Origin: Anadara kagoshimensis
Taxonomy: Eukaryota; Mollusca; Bivalvia; Arcoida; Arcidae
Direction of reading: 5' to 3'
DNA: 64,000 nt
Assembly (NCBI GenBank): GCA_021292105.1
Contig: CM037868.1
Location: 24,307,908-24,371,907 of the forward strand
Part shown: positions 12,401 through 21,316 of the stretch, in pieces
Layout of the letters: every line of letters begins with the position of its first letter
How positions within the stretch are numbered: position 1 is the first letter of the stretch
Notes under the pieces: model-generated
The model's database searches: none
What the model was told of the DNA's origin: nothing
Seen by the model: only the letters and a program-made list of their open reading frames with translations
Made by a program: the position numbers and the translations under genes

Positions 12401-15150
12401 GGATGACAAAACGGTTTCCAAGGTGTGGGCGACAAAATGGTTTACAATGTGTAGATGACGAAATGGTTTCCAGTGATGTGGATGACGAATTTTTCCAAAG
12501 CGTTAATGACAAAATGGTTTCCAGTGGTGTTAGTTACAAAATGGTTTCCAGTGGTGTGGATGACAAAATGGTATCAAGTGATATGGGTGACGAAATGGTT
12601 TCTAGTGGAGATTGTCGAAATGGTTTCTAGTGTAGGATGACAAATGATTTTCGGTGGTGTGGATGACAAAATGGTTTCCAGTGGTGTGGATGACAAAATG
12701 GTTTCCAGTGGTGTGGATGACGAAATGGTTTCAAGTTCAAGTGATGTGGATGACAAAATGTTTTTTGTTGGAGGATGAAGAAATGGCTTTAGTGGAGGAT
12801 GACAAAATGGTTTCAAGTTATATGCATGACGAAATGGTTTCTAGTGAAGGATGACGAAATGGTTTTCAGGGTGTGGATAAGGGAATGGTTTCCAGTATTG
12901 TGACAGCGTTTCCAGTTTATAATCTTTTTAGGTTAGTTGTATTGATTTGTGTTTAAACATTTTTCAGAAGCTATTTTGAAATATTAAGATAACTTACGAA
13001 CACAGACGGGTTTCTCCGCATTCCATTCTTCTGACGGCAAACATTTTTCAGAAGCTATTTTTTTTTTATTTTTTAATCATTTTTTTAAATAATATTAAGA
13101 TAACTTACGAACACAGACGGGTTTCTCCGCATTCCATTCTCCTGACGGCAAACATTTTTCAGAAGCTATTTTTTTATATTTTTTTATTATTATTTTTTTA
13201 TAATATTAAGATAACTTACGAACACAGACGGGTTTCTCCGCATCCCACTCTCCTGACGGCAAACACTTCAAATGACGCGCACCTAGCACTTCATACTCCT
13301 CTACGTAACATGTGACGTCAACAACCGTCCCAGCTGATCGGTTATATGTACTTAACTTAATGGAGTTTTTAGTCTCCGAGGAAATTATCTCAACATTTGT
13401 GGCTAATTCCACGCATTCTGGAAATAAAATAGGCGGATGTTATTATCATGTATTTTTATATCCGTAAAACCGTTCGTATGTAACTTCATACATTAAAAAG
13501 TCCAATTTTTATTAAAACAAGTTTATTGATATGTTTCCAAAAAGTTACTGTCTAAATAATTGATGATCTAGATATCTATCTTCGATCGTGATGAACTGCG
13601 AAAAAAAAAAAAAAAAAAAAAAAACGATCCGACCCTATGACGAAAACAAAATGGCGGATCTAAAACCGTATTTACGATTTTTATCAAAATTTTTATTATT
13701 TGACCCAAATATGACTATACTTTAATTATTACTAAATTGGTGTATTTATAGCCAATCATAATTTTTCCAATTTGGTCACTAAAATTTCCAAAACAACAGT
13801 GATATACATGTACAGTCAAACCTGTCTATAAAGACCACCCAAGGGAACCAGTAAAAGTGGTCTGTATGGTCAAGTGGCTTTTATATACAGGGTCAAATAA
13901 TATGAATAAAGAGAATTTGGGATACAATTCTACTGGCCTTTATAAGCAGGTGGCCCTTATATAGAGGTGTCCTTTAAGGCAGGTTTGTCACAGTATAACA
14001 CTTTTGCAGTCAAGATCCTAAGCTATTACAAGCATGTCATTATGAAGTTTACTTTATTTCAGAACTTAAAATTTTCCCAATTTAAAAGACAGGAGGTAGT
14101 TTTTTTTAAAAAATGTAACAAAATCACTGCGTGACACTTTTTCTAACTCTGCAGAACGTACATCACGAACACAGCCAACGGCAGACACGCCGCATCTCGG
14201 TATTGAGTCTCATTCCGGAAATACGGGGCTTTAGTGGCCCAGTGGTCCAAAGCGTCGCCTTACATGCAGACATCTGTTTAGGTTAGAATCCCATTCGAGT
14301 AGATCCTAGTTTGAATACGTTTGTAAATTCGCTTGTCAAAGGTTGGTGGTTTTCTCCTGATCCTCCGGTTTCCTCCACCAGCCTTGAACTGAACGTTTTG
14401 ATATTAGTGAAAGAATCTTGACTGGAGAGTAAAACTTCATTACTCCATTCTACTAATTCGAGAAATGCTGCAGAATGACCCAACAGCAGGATTCAGTTTA
14501 GTGTTCAATGTGTAATTATTTTAATTAATTTAATCGGTTTATAAATGAACGGTCAGGTCTTACCAAGACTTGAAATGAAGCAGTGACTGTTATTTCGGCA
14601 AGAACTCGATCTGCATTTATAAATGAAGGGCACGTGGGTCTTTCGTAAGAAACCTTAAAACCCGATGCCTCATGACACAGCAGACGTGGCATGTTAAAGA
14701 ACAATGTCCTGAGAGCAGAGAAAGGTCCAAATTTCTGCCACTTCACCTATAGCTGGTGACGTCTCGATATAAAAGAAATCTTCTTGACTTCGCCGTAAAA
14801 CCTCATTCATTCAATCAATCATCCTTTTAGCTAGGTGAGCGATACAGGCCCACTGGGACACAACTGTTTACCTGTTGTCTCTCCTGTTTTCAATAACTTA
14901 CAGTTATATAAATAAATGTGAGAGCCAACGAGCAAGGTGAGCGATATGTTGAACAGGCCCTCTTGGGTAAGATAAGCACATGACACAACTGTATACCTGT
15001 TGTCTCCCCTGTTCGCAATAATAGTTAAACGACCCAGGTGAGCGATACAGGCCCTTTTGGGTAAGATAAGAACATACCTGTTGTCTCCCCTGTTTGCAAT
15101 AACTGTGACAGTAACACTAAAATACACCATAAACACGTGCTGTACTCCAT
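6470..15150 (-). CDS. Single-pass receptor-like protein: signal peptide, CCP/sushi domain, membrane helix, cytoplasmic CIDE-N domain
   Basis: Six exons, in transcript order 15150-15078, 13417-13220, 11342-11192, 10017-9934, 8192-8110 and 6750-6470, join in phase into a complete 289-residue frame. An in-frame TAA sits 12 bases before the ATG, which has a good context (AACATGG). Residues 1-24 form a hydrophobic signal peptide. Residues 26-91 form one CCP/sushi module with C26, C61, C76 and C89, W82 (SGEW) and a sequon at N50. Residues 102-128 form a membrane helix followed by YRRSRK. Residues 129-168 are a polar tail with Y161 and Y166. Residues 170-241 are a CIDE-N domain: basic face K173, R179, K182, K183; signature LVLESDGTE and acidic face E217-E222; closing W241. 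The last 48 residues match no family I know. CIDE-N domains (DFF40/DFF45, CIDEA-C) assemble by charged head-to-tail contacts. The inference is that an extracellular module is coupled to a cytoplasmic assembly domain. Ligand and output are unknown. The intron splitting CIDE-N uses a GC donor. Confidence 0.88.
6787..7080 (-). mobile_element. tRNA-headed SINE, family B (diverged)
   Basis: A reverse-oriented copy in the last intron of the receptor-like gene. The tail is at 6787 (TTTTATGCCCAAGCCAGGAA) and a decayed head near 7060 (TATACCAATTG). Confidence 0.6.
8101..8109 (-). other. GC-AG intron donor inside the CIDE-N coding region
   Basis: Exon 5 of the receptor-like gene ends AAAAG followed by GCAAGT on the minus strand. 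This matches the strong consensus of the minor GC-AG class, and the intron ends TTTCTAG before 6750. Only this junction joins the two halves of the CIDE-N domain in frame (phase 1). Confidence 0.75.
8256..8442. mobile_element. Palindromic MITE with TACAGTC ends
   Basis: Ends TACAGTCAAACCTACC and ATTTGACTGTA, in the intron of the receptor-like gene just upstream (in transcript sense) of the first CIDE-N exon. Confidence 0.85.
9264..9457. mobile_element. AT-rich palindromic element
   Basis: The ends are inverted: TACGTAAACGTATTTATTTT against AAATACGTTTACAGTA, with internal CGCG-containing inverted segments. No coding sequence; it is MITE-like. Confidence 0.6.
9605..9890 (-). repeat. Dispersed repeat C, reverse copy
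   Basis: Contains GCTAAACAGGTGGTGCTTAC and TTCCCTGGTGGAAGTTCACG, near-identical to 42965-43250. Both copies extend left into TTGACAAGTTTGGTGTCTCT-like sequence. Confidence 0.65.
11373..11546 (+). mobile_element. SINE family B tail between two copies of the transmembrane exon
   Basis: Sequence from AAATAAACGAGGTCCCGTGT to CACCATCATTCACTCACTCC matches the SINE body and tail without the tRNA head. It is bounded on both sides by the duplicated exon segment. Confidence 0.75.
11545..11641 (-). pseudogene. Partial duplicate of the transmembrane exon
   Basis: This segment repeats 11276-11372, about 97 bases including the acceptor and the first 20 codons of exon 3 of the receptor-like gene, with few differences. 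The copy keeps TTTTAG plus an open frame but stops before the hydrophobic core and has no donor. A SINE tail (11373-11546) sits exactly between the two copies. Confidence 0.85.
11805..11988. mobile_element. Palindromic MITE with TACARTC ends
   Basis: A full-length family member with ends TACAATCCAACCTGCC and GACAGGTTTGACTGTA, in intron 2 of the receptor-like gene. Confidence 0.85.
12176..12880 (+). repeat. 27-bp minisatellite in intron 2 of the receptor-like gene
   Basis: About 25 imperfect copies of a 27-base unit such as GATGACAAAATGGTTTCCAG plus GTGGTGT. Because 27 is divisible by 3, short open frames run through it on both strands; these are not genes. Confidence 0.9.
12958..13270 (-). 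repeat. Triplicated 3' half of the sushi exon, about 112-bp period
   Basis: Copies begin at 13203 (the functional exon end and donor), 13092 and 12980 and repeat the last third of the CCP exon. Each keeps the KCLPSGEW-to-VCV codons and the CGTAAG donor. A fragment at 12958-12977 suggests a fourth unit. The spare copies lie just downstream in intron 2. They have an AG about 12 bases before the codons but no pyrimidine tract, so they are probably not spliced. Confidence 0.85.
13601..13624. repeat. poly-A tract (24 A)
   Basis: A homopolymer in intron 1 of the receptor-like gene, beside a segment (AACAAAATGGCGGATCTAAA) that recurs reversed near 57840. Confidence 0.85.
13811..13997. mobile_element. 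Palindromic MITE with TACAGTC ends
   Basis: Full-length copy with ends TACAGTCAAACCTGTC and GGTTTGTCACAGTATA in intron 1 of the receptor-like gene. Confidence 0.85.
14548..14815 (+). mobile_element. SINE family B, head decayed
   Basis: Recognised by the body (TCTTACCAAGACTTGAAATG), GCCACTTCACCTATAGCTGG and the tail TTCTTGACTTCGCCGTAAAA. It lies in intron 1 of the receptor-like gene. Confidence 0.65.
14833..15102 (-). repeat. Triplicated edge of the signal-peptide exon
   Basis: Three diverged copies (15036-15102, 14935-15020, 14833-14898) each contain the end of exon 1 (a GGGGAGACAACAG-like segment) and a GT donor context. Only the first is joined to the signal-peptide codons; the other two lie in intron 1. 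If the preceding AG were used, each spare copy could behave as a 12-base micro-exon adding four residues in frame, but none has a pyrimidine tract. Confidence 0.75.
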
Positions 15151-16200
15151 GTTACTAGATTACAATTTCTGTAAATAAATCACAAAAAATGTCACTAATT
15201 ATAACATGTAACAGTTCTAAAGGACATGACAATAAATAAATTAATAAATAAATAAAACACACCAGTCCATGGATGTCTAAATCGCAATCCAAAAGCAAAG
15301 TAAAAACTGAAAAGTTACATCACGGAAGTGAGGCCGGGTTCTCCGGAAGGGTAAGCACCTCCTGTCTAGCTAGCTAAGTAAGCTACGTGTAAAATTAAAA
15401 TTTAGAATGAAATGACATTGACGTACCGGACTTCAAAAATATCGAAAATAGAATTTTAATTAATTAAATCAGCGAAATTTTGAAATACAATGTACATTGT
15501 TTGTACATTCGTTCGTATAATTAAATGTCGCTGATTAAACTAGAACTGTCTCTTGAGAGCCAAATACCCCCGCCTAAAACATTTAATTTTTTCCCACGAC
15601 CTTGACCTTTCCGATATGACCTTGGTTTGAGGTCATGACACACTTTTGGACCATGCAGATTACATACGGTCCTCCAAAGCAGCTATGAGATATGGCCCAG
15701 ACACGATTTTACACGGACGGACCGACAGACAGACTGACATACAGACATGGTGATTCCTAGGGGGTATAATAACGGTTTACTTATTAGACTTCAAATTCAA
15801 TTATTCGAAAATAAATTTATTTCATATCAAATACACTTCACTTCCGTTTACTTTATCTTTGTTATATAACTTAATCAATATTTCAAATTAACTGTGTAAA
15901 TAAAATAAGTCGTACAAACATTTACGTAACCTGATTTATCACATACGCTTCTAATATCTAGGCCGAAAAACCTGCCGTGAATTATTTAGGACATGCCATA
16001 AACCAGATGATTTACTTGTATTGATTTTTAATTTTGACATAATGTATGTTATTCTTTATTTGGTTTAAGCAAAAAAATTTAAAAAATGGCCACGAAATAA
16101 GGAAGGCATTGGCAAATTCTAATACGACTAGCTAATTAAAGTTGTTGGGAACCCGTGTCGTGACGTCATAACAGTATTTCTGTTCATAGCTATATAATGC
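15151..16200. other. 5' flank of the receptor-like gene, no gene seen
   Basis: AT-rich DNA with repeat C (15262-15400) and a dispersed repeat at 15590-15770 (GACCTTGACCTTTCC to the ACGGACGGACCGACAGACAG stretch). A promoter for the minus-strand gene must lie here, but no convincing TATA or initiator was identified. Confidence 0.5.
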
Positions 16201-16214
16201 TCGTTTACATTTTT

Positions 16215-16216
<2 letters not shown>

Positions 16217-16286
<70 letters not shown>
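16217..16286. repeat. (TA)n microsatellite
   Basis: About 35 uninterrupted TA dinucleotides, self-complementary and likely to be length-polymorphic. Confidence 0.95.
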
Positions 16287-16288
<2 letters not shown>

Positions 16289-18255
16289 TGTAATGAGGAT
16301 AACAAAAAATGACGACTTTACCAAAAGTTCAAAATCGATTACGTACTATTGCTGCAGGTTTCTCGGCCTACACACAGAATCCACAAATTCCAAAGTTTTA
16401 TAGATTTTTTAGTATTTTGATCATCGATTATTGTGATAGCATTTAGTAATGCAGATATGTACACCACAGTTTTGACCCAATTTATAATCTGAAAAATTGA
16501 AACAATATCTTTTTACATTCATTCATTCACCCATAGCTTGTATTTCCCAATTCAAGATACATTGTATTATAATTAAACAACGGAGAATGTAAAATGTAAT
16601 TACAACAAATCAAATGGTATGAATTTTTGCCCTAGTCGAGATTATTTCACTTAAATCGAAGACATCAGCTCTTGGATGGCAGAGGAAATCGGAGTGCTTA
16701 TAAAAAACCCACCTGCCTTCGGCAAGCGAACGAACAGATTTCCTCGCTTTATGATATAACCGAGACCAAATGATACAAAAATCGTATTAGCAGTGCATGT
16801 AGTCGTTTCCACAATCCTAACAATGTGTCGTGTTTTATTGGAATGATTCGTCTAATCCATCATCACTTTGTTTGCCTACTAGTAAAATCAAAATCAAGCA
16901 TACCGGTCCGTTATCAAATCAAAATCTCCAAACCAAAGTAAAAACTTTAAAAAAAAACCTGACAAATTGAGATCAACACATGACTCTTACCTAGGAAATG
17001 AGGCCGGTAGCTCCGGAAGAGCTGTTAAGCTAGCTACACCCGCCTCGTGTGACATCAAAATTGTGAATAAAAAGAACATTGAACTTTGGGACTTCAAATA
17101 TATCCATGGTAATTTGGATACAGAGACATTGATAAGCCTAGGTTTGCAATGTCCCTGGGACAGTCATCCCGCAACTTAGATTTTCTTTAACTTTAACTTA
17201 AAATTTGCAAATGTGATCTTCAAAATTACACATTAAAATACTGGATACCTTTACAATTTGCAAAGTTATTATGGATTCAAATTTGTCCGATTTAAGTTAA
17301 GGACTGTAAAACTGGGGCCAGAATAATATAAATAATTACAAAAATGTTTTAGAGTATGTCTTACTATGTTCTGAAAGTACTTGAACCGCACGATTTATTT
17401 CCGATCTGTCATTTCAGGTGTTCGTTCAAAGTCGGGAGTTTTATAACCTTTTCGCCGTGTGTCTTTGTTTGTTTCACATACGTGTAGTTGTTTTGTTATG
17501 CCATGTTCTTGATTTTTTAATCATTGCTAAACTATTCCAAACGTTGTCTAAGGTGTTCGTTCAAAGTCGAGAGTTTAAAACTTGGTTATCGTGCGCATTT
17601 ATTTGTGTCACATAATTGTTGTGTTATGCCATGTTCTTGGTTTCTTTTGTCATTACTGAACTATTCCAAACGCTGTCTAAGGTGTTCGTCCAAAGACTGG
17701 ATTGTTATTACCTGTTTGTTGTTTGTCTTTCACATTGTTTGCTTTGTTGTTTTGTGTTCCCGATTGCTCTGGCCCTTGCCAATCGTATATTACAAACATT
17801 TATCTACATTTCATTTATATATTAAAAATAATCAAAACTCTAAGAGAATTAAAAAAACTAACAAAAACAAAACGAAAAAAAACTTGAACAAAAAAAATAC
17901 AAAAAAACAACAAAACAAACCAGATTTATAACAGTAAAGACATAAGTATATATATGCCCCCTTGCTTACCTTTATAATTAGAATGCTTTTAGAAGGTCTC
18001 AGTTCCACGATATCTTCCAAAACATGAGTTATGAATACACATTTATATCACCTTTTTGGGGCAGGTCTGATCAAAAGTCATCGAACACTTGACATTTTCT
18101 TAAATAAATTCCGTTTTGATAGATTTTTAGAAAATGAATTTAACTAGATAGAACAAGGAACTAGATTAACACTCCTAGTCTAGTACGATATCAGACTTAA
18201 ATCAGGTGGTGTGTGATTCTGATAAAATTCTTAAATAAAGATCAAACTAACCCCA
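16287..18255. other. Non-coding stretch with repeats
   Basis: Includes repeat C (16905-17150) and a threefold tandem repeat of about 120 bases at 17410-17770 (GTCTAAGGTGTTCGTTCAAA core). The open frames at 17418-17931 are by-products of that repeat and an A-rich tract. No gene seen. Confidence 0.5.
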
Positions 18256-19440
18256 TGTAAGGTCCTTCGATAGATAGCGATAAATAAGATATGGAGGATA
18301 ACTAAACCACTTGACCTAGAAATCATTTTATAAAAAGTTGTTTATACGTGTTACAATCATTGCTTCGTGACCGGGAAGTTGTGAGTTCAAACACTGGTCC
18401 CCGAACATCAATCACGTTAAGTTCTTCAAAAGATTAGATGCCTCGGGTCACTGAACCACTTGACCTGCCCATACATTATAATAAAATCAGTTTCTGCATG
18501 TTTTAATTACAATTAATGTGACGTGCCTTGGAGGTTGTGGGTTCGAATACTGCCCATTAGTCACGAAAGTTCATTCACAAGATAATTGAATCACTTGACC
18601 TAGAACTGTGCATTTAATAAAACAGTACCTACATGCGTTACAATTATAGTATTGGAGGTTGTGGGTTCGAATACTGTCAAGATCAGTCATGTAAAGTCTT
18701 TCAATGAAATAGATACTGCGGATAACTGAACCCCTAAAAATCGAATTGTACATTAAAAATAAGTGTCTTGAACTGCCTTCATTTTCTATGATTATTGCCC
18801 TTGTTGAGGTTGTGGGTTCGAATACTGTTCTTTGCAGACTAGATTTGGACATGTTGGGTCCCTCTTGAGATTAGATACAGTGAATAACTGAGCCACTTGA
18901 CCTAGAACTTTACATATAACAGTGCCTGCATGTGTTAGAGATTTAGGGATTCGTAACTTGGAGGTTATGTGTTTGAATACTGGTCTCTGCAGATCAGATC
19001 TAGCCACGTAAAATCCTTTATGAGACTTTATGAGACTTGATAAAGGATAACCTAGAATTTTACACATAACAAAAGATTTATTGCCTGCTTGTGTTAAAAT
19101 CATTGCATTGTAACTGGAAGTCTATGGGTCTAACCATATAAGGTCATTCGTGAAATTTAAAATTGCGGATAACTGAACCACTTGACCTCGAACTGTGAAT
19201 ATAACAAAACCAGTGTATCTGGAAGCTACTGAGTTGTTACAACGTTTTCTGTGCAAGTGGGAGGTTGTAGGTTCGAATACTGGTCCCCGCAGATCATATT
19301 TACTCATGTGAGGTCCTTCATGAGATAAGAAACTGCGGATAACTGAACCAATTGACCTATGCCTAGGTTTCAATCATTGGTTCGTAACTTGAAGGCTGTG
19401 GGTTCGAATACTGTTTCATGAAGATCAGATTCGGCCTTAA
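18256..19440 (+). repeat. Tandem array of tRNA-like B-box units
   Basis: About eight diverged units of 120-165 bases. Each has GGAGGTTGTGGGTTCGAATA (a near-perfect Pol III B box, GGTTCGAATAC), then GATCAGAT, GTAAGGTCCTTCATGAGA, GATAACTGAACCACTTGACC and a run of tRNA-unrelated sequence. The array leads directly into a SINE body at 19440. It looks like an amplified SINE head. Confidence 0.75.
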
Positions 19441-19745
19441 AAGCTCCTTCAAAAGTGGGGAAGTGAATTTTCCTTGCCGTTGATCTTTACTGGTTCATCC
19501 GGTGTCAGTATAATGTGAGTGGGGGAGTTGTACGCTTGTCTGCGGCGTACTGACTCTGTGAGCTAGCACCTTAAAGTCGCCTTGAATACGCGCTGGTACA
19601 AGACAGACAATAAAACACACTCGCACTTCACATGCATACACGAAATTGTTCATAGATTAATCCATAGAGATTAATAAAAATAGTTATCGTCGCGAATAGC
19701 TGAAAAGTTGCTAATGCGACGTTAAGCAATATTCAACCAACCCTT
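19440..19745 (+). mobile_element. SINE family A body without its own head
   Basis: Matches 54090-54372 and 60160-60440: GTGAATTTTCCTTGCCGTTG, CGCTTGTCTGCGGCGTACTG, TCGCACTTCACATGCATACA and TCATAGATTAATCCATAGAG. The usual TGGCCTAATGGATAAG head is replaced by the upstream array. Confidence 0.75.
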
Positions 19746-20729
19746 CAGAAGATTAAATATTGCGCGTTGCTTATATTAAGAGTTGATTAAAATTCGGAAT
19801 ACTAGTATTAGTCGAGTAGGCATTTTACCAACCTAGAAATGTTCATTCCTATGAAGTTTTTTTGCTGTTTTGTTTTTCTCATGGGTTCTTGAACAAAACT
19901 AACTTAGTTGCCCATCGGGCAAATTTGGGCAACTTACACAATACTAGTATACATAAATCCAAAATGGCCGCCAAACGTCAAATTGAAGTACATACTGTGA
20001 TATTATATGTCTCCCAATAGCTTGTAATATATCCTTTTAGATGTTTTCAGGTATGAGAAACCCATTTTTGGTGTTTTTTTTCACATACGGAACACTTAAC
20101 TTGCACAATAAGCTGTAAATCCAAGATGACCGGCGGACGATATCTTGAAATATTGATTTTATAAAAAAGCAAATTTATGATAGGTTGTAATATATCTTTG
20201 CAGGGGTATTTCGGCATGGACAACTCAATTCTGGCATTATTTTTACATTAAATACCATCATGTCTATAATGACCGACCATAGTGTCAAATAACTATTTAC
20301 CCTAGGTTAGCCATGGGTAATCTCATTTTGTGTAAAAAATTAAACACTCCTTTTCTCCAGAACAGTTTCAAAATTGTTTACAGGATTTTTTAAGGCAAGC
20401 ATGTCCTTGTGTGTTGCTCTTTTGATTTTGTGCCTTATATTGACATAACATCATGACACAAGGAAGTTCTTGGGGCACCGGGTATCCTTTCGCAATAACA
20501 GGTAATGAGAATTGATCTTTGAATTTCAATCCTAAATCGGTTATCATCTCATAATCTTCAAGAGGATCCCTTTTGCAACATTAACTAAAGGTGAGACAAC
20601 AGAAAATGATGTTTGAAACAAAGTCATAACTATTAGGCTTTGATAAAGTTATTTGTCATCTTTATTTACCAAGAACATCAGCTAAAGGAGAAGAAGAAGA
20701 GTTTGTAATAAGGATGCTGTATCACAACC

Positions 20730-20995
20730 TCTAAGAGCATGCATACCTAGCAGTTCAAGACATCTCGAACCAAGACCATGGCACTTACAGTGTGCATGCC
20801 CGTCAGGTCAAGACATCTCGAACCAAGACCATGACAGAGCATGCATGCCTGGCAGTTCAAGACATCTCGAACCAAGACCATGACACTGAGAGCATGCATG
20901 TCTGGCAGCTTAAGACATCTCAAATCATGACCATGACACTCACTGAGAGCATGCATGCCTGACAGTTCAAGACATCTCAAATCATGACCATTGTT
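20730..20995 (-). repeat. In-frame minisatellite inside the transposon protein
   Basis: Four to five copies of a 50-60 base unit (TCAAGACATCTCGAACCAAG, ACCATGACA, AGCATGCATGCCTG) that arose from the codons for GHDLRCLELSGMHALS at the end of the protein fragment. Confidence 0.75.
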
Positions 20996-21316
20996 AGATG
21001 CATATATGTTCAAAACTTTTATCCTATCACTCCATCTGTATATCACATTGTTCTCATGCTTATACACCCAATACACTAGGAAAACAAAAACATCTGTGCT
21101 GTCAATCAGCACACAAATGCTACCATGACCTGTTTGTGCAGCCTGGAGAACATACGATACCATAGTTATGTCGGATTCATCATGGCCGAATCCACCATCG
21201 TATACATATTGCTGTGTTGTTTCCTCTGCCCTGGTCCTTAGAAGATACGAGATGGTATTTGTCAAACATAAGATTTTCTTTGAAGTGTCTGGGTACCAAT
21301 CTGACCTTTTTTGGGT
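20747..21316 (-). pseudogene. Transposon-associated protein fragment with internal repeat
   Basis: The open frame has no ATG at its start and lies between the inverted repeats of the 3.2-kb element. Its middle reads VYDGGFGHDESDITMVSYVL, then VLIDSTDVFVFLVYWVYKHE and a GMHALS motif. It resembles, from memory, uncharacterised mollusc and cnidarian transposon proteins with HDEAD...DDTDVFVLLVYW...GMHALSGCDT. Here the conserved GMHALSGCDT ending is broken. Instead the segment GHDLRCLELSGMHALS is repeated about five times, degenerating and changing frame. It is probably a dead fragment; the function of the family is unknown to me. Confidence 0.6.

Noticed and set aside
12190..12854. Several 60-80 residue frames on both strands
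   Set aside because: They lie in a 27-bp minisatellite inside an intron of the receptor-like gene.
14141..14225. Possible extra exon on the minus strand (PYFRNETQYRDAACLPLAVF)
   Set aside because: Signal-peptide and sushi exons already join in phase; this stretch has no convincing acceptor and a poor donor.
17418..17931. Cluster of overlapping plus-strand frames
   Set aside because: Explained by a threefold 120-bp repeat and an A-rich tail; no splice sites or conserved motif.
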